Positions 34,398 to 42,757 of a DNA stretch of 57,730 nucleotides are shown here, piece by piece. The position numbers and the translations under genes are program-made. Under the pieces are notes generated by a model. The model made no database searches. It was not told the origin of the DNA and saw only the letters and a program-made list of their open reading frames with translations. The DNA lies in assembly GCA_903823115.1 (NCBI GenBank), contig CAIJRN010000017.1, positions 1 to 57,730 of the forward strand, read 5' to 3'. Each line of letters starts with the position of its first letter. The stretch's first letter is position 1. Origin of the DNA: an uncultured cyanobacterium. Lineage in GTDB: Bacteria > Cyanobacteriota > Cyanobacteriia > PCC-6307 > Cyanobiaceae.

Positions 34398-35582
34398 ATG
34401 TGTTCAGGGATGGTTCCAGCGGTCGCTTCCCGCCTGCTGATCGGCTTGCAGCACCCTCTGCGACAGCTCCGGTCTGCCAGAGCGCCAGCGGGCTGGGCCT
34501 TGGTCGGAGCCCTGTTGCTGGTGGCTGTGGCCGTGCCGTTCATCCTGGCCAGGATCCCGTTCCGGCCAGGCCCTACCGCTGGCGTCTCCCTCGCTGCCGG
34601 CGAGACCAGCCACCTGGGGAGCCGCCACCTGGCCCTGGTGATCAACAGCGCCGATCCGCTCAGCGAGGCGATCGGCAACTACTACCAACAGGCTCGGCAG
34701 ATCCCGGCGGAGCAGGTGATTCGGGTGCGGTTTGCGCCGGGGCCAACCAGCCTGCCGGTGGCGGAGTTTCGCCGCATCCGCCGCCAGGTGGAGCGGCAGA
34801 CGCCCGATCGGGTGCAGGTTTATGCCCTGGCTTGGGCGACGCCCTGGCAGGTGGGCTGCCAGTCCATCACCAGTGCCTTCAGCTTTGGCTACCGGCCTGA
34901 GGTGTGTGCGGGGCGCTGCGGCTCGGCCCGCGTCAGCCCCTATTACGCGCGCGGCGATGTGCGGCGCCCCTGGGATCAGTTGCGGCTGCGCCCTTCGATG
35001 CTGCTGGCCGCCACCAGCTTGGCCGCGGGCCGTGCCTTGATTGATCGGGGCGTTGCCGCTGATGGCAGCGCCCCTGCTGGCACCGCCTATCTGCTCAGCA
35101 CCTCCGACCCGCTGCGCAATGTCCGCGCCGATCGCTTTGCTGCGGTGGCCGCAACCCTGGGCCGGCGCCTGCGAATTCGGGTGCTGTGGGGGGATGCCCT
35201 TGAGAGCGCTCCCGATGTGATCGCCTATTTCACCGGCCTGACTGTGGTGAGCGGCATCAGCAGCAATCACTACCGCCCCGGCGCCGTGGCCGATCACCTC
35301 ACCTCCACCGCTGGCGTGCTGACGGGTCCTTCGGGGCGCTCAGGCGATGGCGGCTACGGCCAGATGAGTGCCCTGCGCTGGCTGGAGGCCGGCGCCACCG
35401 GCAGCTACGGCACCGTGGTGGAACCCTGCAACCTGACCGCCAAGTTCCCCGATCCCGGTCTGCTACTCAGCTACTACCGCCGCGGCGACACCTTGATCGA
35501 GAGCTACTGGCGCAGCGTGGCGATGCCGGATCAGGGAGTGTTTGTTGGTGAACCGCTGGCCAGGCCCTGGGGTAGGCGCTGA
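34398..35582 (+). CDS. TIGR03790-family protein, membrane-anchored, unknown function
   Basis: About 394 residues from ATG 34398. An N-terminal hydrophobic segment (ALVGALLLVAVAVPFILA) anchors an outside domain. ALVINSADPLSEAIGNYYQQARQIPAEQVIRVRF is the typical opening of the TIGR03790 family, and YALAWATPWQVGCQSITSAF, SGDGGYGQMSALRWLEAGATGSYGTVVEPCN and a late YYRRGDTLIESYW-SVAMPDQGVFVGEPLARP complete it. The family has no known biochemical role. It is the only plus-strand gene within the polysaccharide locus, and its end overlaps the galE-like gene tail to tail by 52 bp. Confidence 0.75.
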   Translation: MCSGMVPAVASRLLIGLQHPLRQLRSARAPAGWALVGALLLVAVAVPFILARIPFRPGPTAGVSLAAGETSHLGSRHLALVINSADPLSEAIGNYYQQARQIPAEQVIRVRFAPGPTSLPVAEFRRIRRQVERQTPDRVQVYALAWATPWQVGCQSITSAFSFGYRPEVCAGRCGSARVSPYYARGDVRRPWDQLRLRPSMLLAATSLAAGRALIDRGVAADGSAPAGTAYLLSTSDPLRNVRADRFAAVAATLGRRLRIRVLWGDALESAPDVIAYFTGLTVVSGISSNHYRPGAVADHLTSTAGVLTGPSGRSGDGGYGQMSALRWLEAGATGSYGTVVEPCNLTAKFPDPGLLLSYYRRGDTLIESYWRSVAMPDQGVFVGEPLARPWGRR

Positions 35583-36646
35583 TGCCAGGCCCAGGCGTGT
35601 TCAATGATCGTCGCCAACTCGGGATAACGGGGGCGCCAACCCAGCTCGGTGTGGGCCTTGCTGGCTGCGGCCACCAGCTGGGCCGGATCGCCAGCACGGC
35701 GCGGGGCCACATGAGCCAATAAACCTCGCCCCGTTACGGTCTTGGCCGTTTCGATCACCTGCTGCACCGAGTAGCCGGTGCCGTTGCCGAGGTTGTAGAT
35801 CAGCGGCACCCGCACGGGCTGATCGCGCTCCCGTAGCCGCAGCAGCCGCTCCAGGCCCAGAACATGGGCGTCGGCCAGATCGCTGACGTGGATGTAGTCG
35901 CGGATGCAGGTGCCATCCGGAGTGGGATAGTCGTCGCCATAGATCTGCAGATAGGGCCTGCGGCCACCCATCACATCCAGCACCAATGGAATCAGATGGG
36001 TTTCCGGGTCGTGGTTCTCGCCCAGATCCCCGGCCGGATCGGCACCGGCGGCGTTGAAGTAGCGGAAGATCACGCTGGGCAGCCCATAGGCGCTGGCGAA
36101 ATCGTTCAGCAGCTGCTCCACCATCCACTTGCTGCGGCCGTAGGGATTGATCGGCGCCTGGGGATGGTCTTCGGTCATCGGCACCTGCTGGGGCACCCCA
36201 TAGGTGGCGCAGGTGGAGGAGAAGACGATCGGGATAGGGGATGGCGGAATGGGGCCTGGACTGGAGTCAGCACCCTCCTGAGGCGCGGCGATCAACGTCT
36301 CCAGCAGGGTGAGGGTGTCGCCGAGGTTGTTGCGGTAGTACTTGGCCGGATCACTGACCGACTCGCCCACATAGGCGTAAGCAGCGAAATGAAGCACCGC
36401 CTCGATGGCTTTGCCCTCCAGGCCGCTGCCGACCAGCTCAGGATGGTGTCCCTGCAACAGGTCCGTGAGCAGCTGCCGGTCGCCCACCTGGCCCACCACC
36501 AGGGGCACCTGCAGGGTCTGGCGGACGATCTCGGCATGGCCGTAGACCAGGTTGTCGAGCACCACGGGCTGATGGCCCGCCCGGCTCAGGGCCCGCACCG
36601 CATGGCTGCCGATGTAGCCGGCCCCGCCCGTGACCAGAACCCTCAA
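35531..36646 (-). CDS. galE: UDP-glucose 4-epimerase (second copy)
   Basis: 371 residues from a TTG at 36646, which overlaps the fcl stop as TTGA; the first residues then read (M)[14 protein letters not shown]. Later features are VVLDNLVYGH, HFAAYAYVGESVSDP, the catalytic FSSTCATYG and NPYGRSKWMVEQLL, IFRYFNAAGADPAGD, and PDGTCIRDYIHVSDLADAH. A short Pro-rich insertion (GADSSPGPIPPSPIP) precedes the IVFSST strand. It differs from the galE at 27 kb and probably is the housekeeping-like cyanobacterial type. It overlaps the TIGR03790 gene on the other strand. Confidence 0.9.
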   Translation of the reverse strand: MRVLVTGGAGYIGSHAVRALSRAGHQPVVLDNLVYGHAEIVRQTLQVPLVVGQVGDRQLLTDLLQGHHPELVGSGLEGKAIEAVLHFAAYAYVGESVSDPAKYYRNNLGDTLTLLETLIAAPQEGADSSPGPIPPSPIPIVFSSTCATYGVPQQVPMTEDHPQAPINPYGRSKWMVEQLLNDFASAYGLPSVIFRYFNAAGADPAGDLGENHDPETHLIPLVLDVMGGRRPYLQIYGDDYPTPDGTCIRDYIHVSDLADAHVLGLERLLRLRERDQPVRVPLIYNLGNGTGYSVQQVIETAKTVTGRGLLAHVAPRRAGDPAQLVAAASKAHTELGWRPRYPELATIIEHAWAWHQRLPQGLASGSPTNTP

Positions 36647-37623
36647 AGTCTCACCTCGCTGCCGGCTTCCCGGCTGGAAATGTAGTCGGACACTGTGCTG
36701 ACCAGTCCCTGCTCCAGGGGAATGCGGGCCTGCCAGCCCAAGGAAGCCAGGCGGCTGACATCCAGCAGCTTGCGGGGGGTGCCATCGGGCTTGCTGCGAT
36801 CCCAGCGGATCTGCCCCTGGTAGCCCACGGCCTTGGCCACCTGCGCCGCCAACTCCTGAATCGTCACGTCCATACCGGTACCGACATTGAGATGTTGCAG
36901 CTCCTCGTTGGCGGGCTGCCAGCGCTCGAGGCAAAAGTGCACCGCATCCGCCAGGTCATCGACATGCAGGAACTCCCGCCTGGGGGTGCCGCTGCCCCAG
37001 CAGATCACCTCGCTGGCGCCGCTGGCGCGGGCCTCCTGGAAACGGCGGATCAGGGCCGGCAGCACGTGGCTGTTGGTGGGGTGGTAGTTGTCGCCAGGCC
37101 CATAGAGGTTGGTGGGCATCAGGCTGATCGCATCGAAACCGTGCTGCTGCCTCAGGGCCCGACACAGCTGGATCCCAGTGATCTTGGCGATCGCATACCA
37201 CTCATTGGTGGGCTCCAGGGCCCCGGTGAGCAGGGAGTCTTCCCGGATCGGCTGCTCGGCGAACTTGGGATAAATGCAGCTGCTACCCAAAAACAAAAGG
37301 CGCCGGCAGCCCTGGCGCCAGGCGTTTTCGATCACGTTCTGCTGGATCTTGAGGTTGTCCAGCAGGAAGTCTGCGGGATAGGTGGCATTGGCGAGGATGC
37401 CGCCCACCCTGGCCGCAGCCAACACCACCACGTCCGGCCGATGGGCCGCAAACCAGGCGGCCGTGGCCTGCGGATCGCTGAGATCGAGTTCTCGATGGCT
37501 GGCGGTGAGCAGCCGCTGGTAGCCAGCCGCACGCAGGCGGCGCAGGATGGCCGCACCAGCCATGCCGCGATGGCCGGCCACGAAGGTGAGATCGCTGGGC
37601 TGGATCAAGGGGCCGGAGCTCAT
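36643..37623 (-). CDS. fcl: GDP-L-fucose synthase
   Basis: 326 residues from ATG 37623, coupled to gmd by ATGA. NADP site [42 protein letters not shown], the catalytic [10 protein letters not shown] and [11 protein letters not shown], then [28 protein letters not shown] and [10 protein letters not shown]. These are the standard signatures of the epimerase/reductase that turns GDP-4-keto-6-deoxymannose into GDP-L-fucose. Confidence 0.93.
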   Translation of the reverse strand: MSSGPLIQPSDLTFVAGHRGMAGAAILRRLRAAGYQRLLTASHRELDLSDPQATAAWFAAHRPDVVVLAAARVGGILANATYPADFLLDNLKIQQNVIENAWRQGCRRLLFLGSSCIYPKFAEQPIREDSLLTGALEPTNEWYAIAKITGIQLCRALRQQHGFDAISLMPTNLYGPGDNYHPTNSHVLPALIRRFQEARASGASEVICWGSGTPRREFLHVDDLADAVHFCLERWQPANEELQHLNVGTGMDVTIQELAAQVAKAVGYQGQIRWDRSKPDGTPRKLLDVSRLASLGWQARIPLEQGLVSTVSDYISSREAGSEVRL

Positions 37624-38738
37624 GGCAACAGCACCTGGGGAGGATTCTCCATCGATCCCACCACCTGGAATCCTTCACGGCGCAACAGAGCCTCCTTGGC
37701 CGCTTCCTCCTTGTCGTTGGCCACCATCTCTGAAACCAGCTGCTCAAGCGTGGTGGTGGGGCTCCAGCCCAGCTTCTCGTGGGCCTTGCTGGGATCCCCC
37801 AGCAGGGTTTCCACCTCAGCTGGGCGGAAGTAGCGCGGATCGATACGCACCACCATGGCGCCGTTGTCGCTGCGCAAGCCGGTTTCAGCCACACCTTCAC
37901 CAACCCATTCAATCCCCCCCCAGCCGAGTTCAAAGGCGGCCAGCTCAATGAAGCGGCGCACCGATTCCTGGCGGCCCGTGGCAATCACGAAATCTTCGGG
38001 TGGACCGACTTGCTGCAACATGCGCCACTGCATCTCGACGTAGTCACGGGCGTGTCCCCAATCGCGCCGCGAATCGAGGTTGCCCATGTACAGGCACTGA
38101 TCAAGGCCCGCATCAATCCGGGCCAGACCTCGGGTGATCTTGCGGGTGACGAAAGTTTCGCCGCGGCGGGGGCTCTCGTGATTGAACAGGATGCCGTTAC
38201 AGGCATACATCCCGTAGCTCTCGCGATAGTTGACCGTGATCCAGTAGGCGTAGAGCTTGGCAACGCCATAGGGGCTGCGCGGATAGAAGGGAGTGGTTTC
38301 CTTCTGAGGGATTTCCTGCACCAGGCCGTACAGCTCAGACGTGGAGGCCTGATAGATGCGGGTCTTGGCCGTAAGGCCAAGGATGCGCACGGCCTCCAGC
38401 ACCCGGAGGGTGCCAAGGGCATCACTGTTGGCCGTGTATTCGGGGCTTTCAAAGCTCACCGCCACATGGCTCTGGGCACCAAGGTTATAGATCTCATCCG
38501 GCTGGACCTGCTGGATGATGCGGATCAGATTGCTGCTGTCGGTGAGATCGCCGTAGTGGAGCACCAGACGCGGATCGCTCTCATGGGGATCCTGGTAGAG
38601 GTGATCAATGCGATCGGTGTTGAAGCTGCTGGCCCGGCGCTTGATGCCGTGCACGACATAGCCCTTCTCCAGCAACAACTCAGCAAGGTAAGAACCATCT
38701 TGGCCGGTGATGCCGGTGATCAAGGCTGTCTTGGTCAT
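37620..38738 (-). CDS. gmd: GDP-mannose 4,6-dehydratase
   Basis: 372 residues from ATG 38738. [77 protein letters not shown], the catalytic [10 protein letters not shown] and [10 protein letters not shown], and [17 protein letters not shown] are all hallmark Gmd motifs. First step of GDP-L-fucose (and GDP-rhamnose or perosamine) synthesis. It heads the gmd-fcl-galE coupled set and ends the polysaccharide locus on this side. Confidence 0.95.
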   Translation of the reverse strand: MTKTALITGITGQDGSYLAELLLEKGYVVHGIKRRASSFNTDRIDHLYQDPHESDPRLVLHYGDLTDSSNLIRIIQQVQPDEIYNLGAQSHVAVSFESPEYTANSDALGTLRVLEAVRILGLTAKTRIYQASTSELYGLVQEIPQKETTPFYPRSPYGVAKLYAYWITVNYRESYGMYACNGILFNHESPRRGETFVTRKITRGLARIDAGLDQCLYMGNLDSRRDWGHARDYVEMQWRMLQQVGPPEDFVIATGRQESVRRFIELAAFELGWGGIEWVGEGVAETGLRSDNGAMVVRIDPRYFRPAEVETLLGDPSKAHEKLGWSPTTTLEQLVSEMVANDKEEAAKEALLRREGFQVVGSMENPPQVLLP

Positions 38739-38834
38739 AGGTGCGGGAACTGAGAAGATATGCCGGGATTCATCAACCAGTGCCAGCTGGAGATTTTGAG
38801 CGGAAAATGGTGCGGGCGAGGTGCGAGCGAATTG

Positions 38835-39353
38835 TCAGATGAACCGGTATTGGCGCATGCCGGTGACTCCGGTTGCCCTGGCATGGCGACGACTGAAATC
38901 ACTCACGGTGGGATTGCCCTCAACCCGTATCACACCGGTAGCCTGCTCCCAAAGCTCTCGCGGGACAGAGCTGAGGGTGTAGTCCTGTTCTTCATGGCGC
39001 TTGACGTACCACCAACGGGACGATTGACAGTGCTCGCACCAAAAGCACTCAATCCACTCACCGGTGAGGGGCAAAACGCGATTGAAGGCAGCCAGGAGTT
39101 CGTCTGATTTGCGCTTGCTGAGACCGCGCAGCATCAATTGACCGACTTCAGTGACGTAGAGATGATATTTTGCGGAAACACTGAATATTTTTTGATCTGG
39201 GTGACTCGGACAGAGCAGCTCTCGACGCTTCGAACGCCTTCGGGGGCGGCGCTTGTTGCTTACAACCTCCACCACGGGGTCGAAAGCTTGCGGATCGATG
39301 GCATCATCCACAAGCTCGGGGCCAGAAGTGACTTCGATCAACGCAAGACACAC
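38835..39353 (-). CDS. Conserved hypothetical protein with possible zinc-binding cysteines
   Basis: 172 residues from GTG 39353. A basic stretch (NKRRPRRRSKRRELLCPSH) is followed by a folded region with YHLYVTEVGQLMLRGLSKRKSDELL, WIECFWCEHCQSSRWWYVKR and a C-terminal GNPTVSDFSRRHARATGV. The CxxC pair plus an earlier Cys-His could bind zinc. The composition suggests a nucleic-acid-associated protein, but I do not recognise a family. It is 96 bp from gmd. Confidence 0.55.
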   Translation of the reverse strand: MCLALIEVTSGPELVDDAIDPQAFDPVVEVVSNKRRPRRRSKRRELLCPSHPDQKIFSVSAKYHLYVTEVGQLMLRGLSKRKSDELLAAFNRVLPLTGEWIECFWCEHCQSSRWWYVKRHEEQDYTLSSVPRELWEQATGVIRVEGNPTVSDFSRRHARATGVTGMRQYRFI

Positions 39354-39567
39354 GGAGGGGCAATGACGTAAACAGACTTTAAAGAAAAAGCCTGCCTACA
39401 AGTTGACCGGAGAGGACCGCCATCGACCTGACATGGCTTCGCAAGCTGCGGCACCAGTCCAAAGACAAAGAGCGGTCGCCAGCGTCGGACGAACTTCTTG
39501 CGTGATTTTAGCATAGATCCTGCTGAGATATGGCGTGCAGGACTCGGAAGGAGCAGCTTGGTCTTTG
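39354..39567. other. Intergenic region, no confident gene
   Basis: A short plus-strand frame at about 39423-39506 reads DLTWLRKLRHQSKDKERS, which looks protein-like but lacks a normal start and stops after about 28 residues. The rest carries no recognised feature. It may be a gene remnant. Confidence 0.3.
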
Positions 39568-39594
39568 AAAAAAAGCAGCCCCAAAGGGCTGCTT
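39568..39594 (-). terminator. Intrinsic terminator of the Bax-inhibitor-like gene
   Basis: On the minus strand a 9-bp stem (AAGCAGCCC/GGGCTGCTT) with a 4-nt loop is followed by seven T. It lies about 50 bp downstream of the Bax-inhibitor-like stop codon. Confidence 0.85.
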
Positions 39595-39645
39595 GAAGAA
39601 GTCATCGCTATCGCGTCTGTTCTGACTCAGAACGAAGAACAGTCT

Positions 39646-40386
39646 TCAGTCACGGCGGCCACCACCACCCTGAAGTGCGATCACAAGACGCAGGATGAAG
39701 ATGAACAGATTAATGTAAGTCAGATACATTCCCAGAGCACCAGCAAGATACTGGTCGTCCCGGTAGGTGCGGGGCATGGTGTAGAAGTCGACGAAGGCCG
39801 CTCCCACGAACAACACCGTGCCAAACCCGGCGATCATGAGCTCAAAACCGCCGGCACTGAACACACCCGGAGCAAAGATGCTGCCGATTAACTGCACCAC
39901 CATGGCGATGACCAGGCCGATGATGCCCAGACCCACCACACCGGCCAGAGCCTGACCGACGTTGTCACTCATGCGGCGGCCGAAGAACGAGGCCACCACA
40001 AAGGTGAGTCCGGTGGCGAGAGCCGCCGTGCCAACAGCGCCGATACCAGCTGCAGCGACCGCGTAGCTGACGATGCCGCTGAGCGTGAAGCCGGTGATCA
40101 GGCTGTAGGCCGTGAGAATCGGCAGGGCGGTGGCGTTGTTGCCTTTGCTGGCCGCGTTCTGGGCGACGAAGAAGAGAATGAAGTTGCCGATCAAGGCTGC
40201 CCAGAACAGCGGCATGAACAGCTGTGGGCTGGATGCCATCAAAGAGATGCCTCCGAGCACCCCGGCGGCGGTGAGCACCATGCCGCCACCGACGTAGGGC
40301 AGGGCCTTGTTGACCACGTTGGGGCCCACCAGGGAACCCCTCTGGGCCTCCTGGATGGCTTGCTGGAAATTGCTGCTGGCCGGCAT
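39646..40386 (-). CDS. Bax inhibitor-1/YccA-family membrane protein
   Basis: 246 residues with seven predicted membrane helices, including MVLTAAGVLGGISLMA, LFMPLFWAALIGNFILFFVAQN, ILTAYSLITGFTLSGIVSY and the C-terminal YLTYINLFIFILRLVIAL. The pattern GFTLSGI followed by an acidic YRDDQYLAGALGMYL near the last helix is diagnostic of the BI-1/YccA family. These proteins may leak calcium or regulate membrane proteases. It is a single gene with its own terminator. Confidence 0.88.
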   Translation of the reverse strand: MPASSNFQQAIQEAQRGSLVGPNVVNKALPYVGGGMVLTAAGVLGGISLMASSPQLFMPLFWAALIGNFILFFVAQNAASKGNNATALPILTAYSLITGFTLSGIVSYAVAAAGIGAVGTAALATGLTFVVASFFGRRMSDNVGQALAGVVGLGIIGLVIAMVVQLIGSIFAPGVFSAGGFELMIAGFGTVLFVGAAFVDFYTMPRTYRDDQYLAGALGMYLTYINLFIFILRLVIALQGGGGRRD

Positions 40387-40463
40387 GGCTCAGAAGGTGT
40401 TGAAACTCCCCCCATCCTGCCAGCGACTGCGGGGGTCCGTTAGCCGCTCTGGTGTGGATCCCC

Positions 40464-41018
40464 CTATGGGCCGGTTGGCGAGGAGCTGGGGCCGGAGGCT
40501 GTTGCAGCTGCCGGCCAGAGCCGCACCTCAAGCACGGCCACACCTGTACCGATGCTGGATTCGACGAAGCGCAACAGGGCGTTCAGGCCCGGGCTCAGGG
40601 TGGGATCCAGGCTGGCGGTGACCATGATGACGATCACGGTGATCGCCGCCAGGCGGCCGTGGCTGGGCACGTTGATCAGATTGCAGATCAGCACCGTGGC
40701 GAAAATGGTCACGGCCATGCCGATCGGATGGAAGGGCAGCAGCGTCAGGTAAACGGCGCTGGTGATCGCCCCGATCGCCGAACCCAGAAGCCGCAACGAC
40801 GCCGAGGAGGCGGTGTCCTTTCGGGAGCCCTGGGTGACCACGATGGCCGAGATGGCCGACCACAGCCCGCCGATCTTGGGCAGATAGCCGGGAAACAGGC
40901 TGGTGAAGGCGAAGCCCAGCGCATAGGCCAGCAAGGCAGCCAGGGCGATCTGGGCCGGAAGGCGCAGCCGTTCAGCTCGTCTCATCAATCGCTGCAGACC
41001 TGCTGGGTATCGAATCAC
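40464..41018 (-). CDS. FUSC-family membrane protein
   Basis: 184 residues from GTG 41018, which overlaps the phoH stop as GTGA. Four to six hydrophobic segments are present: LPAQIALAALLAYALGFAFT, WSAISAIVVTQ, RLLGSAIGAITSAVYLTLLPF, GMAVTIFATVLICNLINV and AAITVIVIMVTASL. AIVVTQGSRKDTASSASLRLLGSAIGA is the typical FUSC/aromatic-acid-exporter repeat pattern. The role is unknown. It is the last gene of the ffh-rpsP-phoH operon. Confidence 0.75.
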   Translation of the reverse strand: MIRYPAGLQRLMRRAERLRLPAQIALAALLAYALGFAFTSLFPGYLPKIGGLWSAISAIVVTQGSRKDTASSASLRLLGSAIGAITSAVYLTLLPFHPIGMAVTIFATVLICNLINVPSHGRLAAITVIVIMVTASLDPTLSPGLNALLRFVESSIGTGVAVLEVRLWPAAATASGPSSSPTGP

Positions 41019-42028
41019 GTCCTGGGTGCTCTCGCCAGCGATCGGGCATCGCGGCGGGCGTAGGCCTGCACCAGCCGCTGCACCAACGGATGGCGCACCA
41101 CATCGGCATCGCTGAAGCGGCAGATCGCCACCCCTTCCACCCCCGCCAGCACCTGCTCCGCTTCCACCAGGCCACTCACCTGGCTGCCGGGCAGATCGAT
41201 CTGGGTGACATCGCCCGTGACCACCATGCGCGAGTTTTCGCCCAGGCGGGTCAGAACCATGCGCATCTGGGCGCTGGTGGTGTTCTGGGCCTCATCGAGG
41301 ATCACGAAGGCATCGGCCAGGGTGCGCCCGCGCATGTAGGCCAGGGGAGCCACCTCAATCACGCCCCGCTCCAGCAGGCCGTCGGTGCGCTCCCGGCCCA
41401 GCAGGGTGTGCAGAGCGTCGTAGAGGGGGCGCAGGTAGGGATCCACTTTCTGCTGCAGATCACCGGGCAGGAAGCCGAGCCGCTCGCCCGCCTCCACCGC
41501 CGGCCTGGTCAGCACCAGCCGCTCCACCCGCCGTTCCTGCAGCATCCGCACCGCCTGAACCGCAGCCAGGAATGTTTTCCCGGTGCCCGCAGGCCCGATG
41601 GCCAGGGTGAGGTCGTGGTGTTCCATCGCCTCAATGAAGCCCTTCTGGCGAAGCGTGCGCGGCCGCAGCGGTCGACCGCGCACGCTGGTGGCCAGCACCT
41701 GGCTGCCCATGCCGCGGTGCTCTTCGCCGCAGCCACTGTCAAGAGCGGTGAGGGCGCTCTGAAGATCGACAGCAGCAATGGGCCCGCCGCTCTGCCAGAG
41801 GGGCCTGAGCAACTCCAGTAGCCCTGCGGTTCGCTCAACCTGGTCCGGGCGACCGCTGAGGTGCAGATCAAGACCCCGCAGCCGCAGCGTGCTGCCGGTG
41901 AGGGTCTCAATGAGGCGCAGATTGGCCTCTCCCGCCCCGGCCAAGGCCAGGGCGGACTCTGGGCCGCTCAGAGCCAGGGTGAACGGCTTTGATGCGGAAC
42001 CTTCCTGGATGCTGCCGGTGGTGATCAG
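41015..42028 (-). CDS. phoH: PhoH-family ATPase
   Basis: Cytoplasmic P-loop protein with Walker [51 protein letters not shown] and [11 protein letters not shown] (Walker B), then [14 protein letters not shown]. The first conventional start is TTG 41944, but PhoH-like residues ([22 protein letters not shown]) continue upstream in the open frame. The likely start is a CTG at 42028 that overlaps the rpsP stop as CTGA, giving about 337 residues. PhoH proteins are linked to RNA metabolism and YbeY-like functions. It is coupled at both ends to neighbours. Confidence 0.85.
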   Translation of the reverse strand: MITTGSIQEGSASKPFTLALSGPESALALAGAGEANLRLIETLTGSTLRLRGLDLHLSGRPDQVERTAGLLELLRPLWQSGGPIAAVDLQSALTALDSGCGEEHRGMGSQVLATSVRGRPLRPRTLRQKGFIEAMEHHDLTLAIGPAGTGKTFLAAVQAVRMLQERRVERLVLTRPAVEAGERLGFLPGDLQQKVDPYLRPLYDALHTLLGRERTDGLLERGVIEVAPLAYMRGRTLADAFVILDEAQNTTSAQMRMVLTRLGENSRMVVTGDVTQIDLPGSQVSGLVEAEQVLAGVEGVAICRFSDADVVRHPLVQRLVQAYARRDARSLARAPRT

Positions 42029-42459
42029 GCCTCGGCTGCAGCGTCCTCTGCGGGAGCTGCGGCGGCTTCAGCGGCAGCAGCTTCAGCAGCAGCCTTGGCT
42101 TCAGCGGCGGCGGCCTCAGCGGCAGCTTTGGCGGCGGCCTCGGCTTTTTTGGCTTCGGCGGCGGCGGCTTCACGGGCCGTGGCCTGCTTCAGCTTGCCGA
42201 CGGTTTCCGCTGGCCTGATCGTCTTCTCGATCAGGCCACCTTTCTCAAGCAGGTAGCGCACCGTGTCCGTGGGCTGGGCCCCTTGGCTGAGACGGGTGCG
42301 GATGGCCTCCGTGTCCAGGCGGGTCTCCTTGGTGCGGGGATTGTAGAAGCCCAGTTCCTCCAAGGGACGACCGTCCCGGCGGGAGGTGCTGTTGGTGGCC
42401 ACAAGGCGGAAACTCGCTTCCCGCTTCTTACCAAACCGCTTCAGGCGGAGCTTGATCAT
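42025..42459 (-). CDS. rpsP: 30S ribosomal protein S16 with an alanine-rich tail
   Basis: 144 residues from ATG 42459. The conserved core is [35 protein letters not shown] and [12 protein letters not shown], ending near residue 85. An additional tail of about 60 residues consists almost only of Ala, Glu and Lys (repeats of the [11 protein letters not shown] type), encoded by repetitive GC-rich sequence at 42028-42207. Bacterial S16 is normally about 80-90 residues, although picocyanobacterial proteins can carry such tails. The tail should form a charged helix projecting from the ribosome. Confidence 0.93.
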   Translation of the reverse strand: MIKLRLKRFGKKREASFRLVATNSTSRRDGRPLEELGFYNPRTKETRLDTEAIRTRLSQGAQPTDTVRYLLEKGGLIEKTIRPAETVGKLKQATAREAAAAEAKKAEAAAKAAAEAAAAEAKAAAEAAAAEAAAAPAEDAAAEA

Positions 42460-42493
42460 CGTGGCCCTGACATGAGATTTCCAATCGATGAAT

Positions 42494-42757
42494 CTACCTT
42501 GTGGGCTGCCCCTCGACGTTCGTAGCGGGAGGATACGAACTGCTTGAGGGCAGCACGACACCCAACAGCCAGAACAGCAGCGTCAGGCTGGCCAGGGCTG
42601 AGAGGCTCCAGCGGTAGAGGGGAGTACGCCACATCGTCCGAATCTCGATCCAGACCGGCTGCAGCAGGCGCTTCAGGACCGAAGGCCTGGACCGATGACG
42701 GCGGCGACGTGCTTTATGGCGCCGTTTGCCTGCGTGCTCCCGTCTCGCTTCCGCCAT
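42494..42757 (-). CDS. Small basic membrane protein between ffh and rpsP
   Basis: 87 residues from ATG 42757, sharing one base with the ffh stop (TGATG). The first 25 residues are very basic ([18 protein letters not shown]); then [21 protein letters not shown] forms one membrane helix near residues 49-69, followed by a short polar tail. I do not recognise the family. Its strict position between ffh and rpsP suggests a role near translation or protein targeting, but this is only context. Confidence 0.6.
   Translation of the reverse strand: MAEARREHAGKRRHKARRRRHRSRPSVLKRLLQPVWIEIRTMWRTPLYRWSLSALASLTLLFWLLGVVLPSSSSYPPATNVEGQPTR

Noticed and set aside
39396-39605. 69-residue minus-strand open frame
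   Set aside because: Its first codons lie in the terminator hairpin and T-run of the Bax-inhibitor-like gene; no protein-like content.
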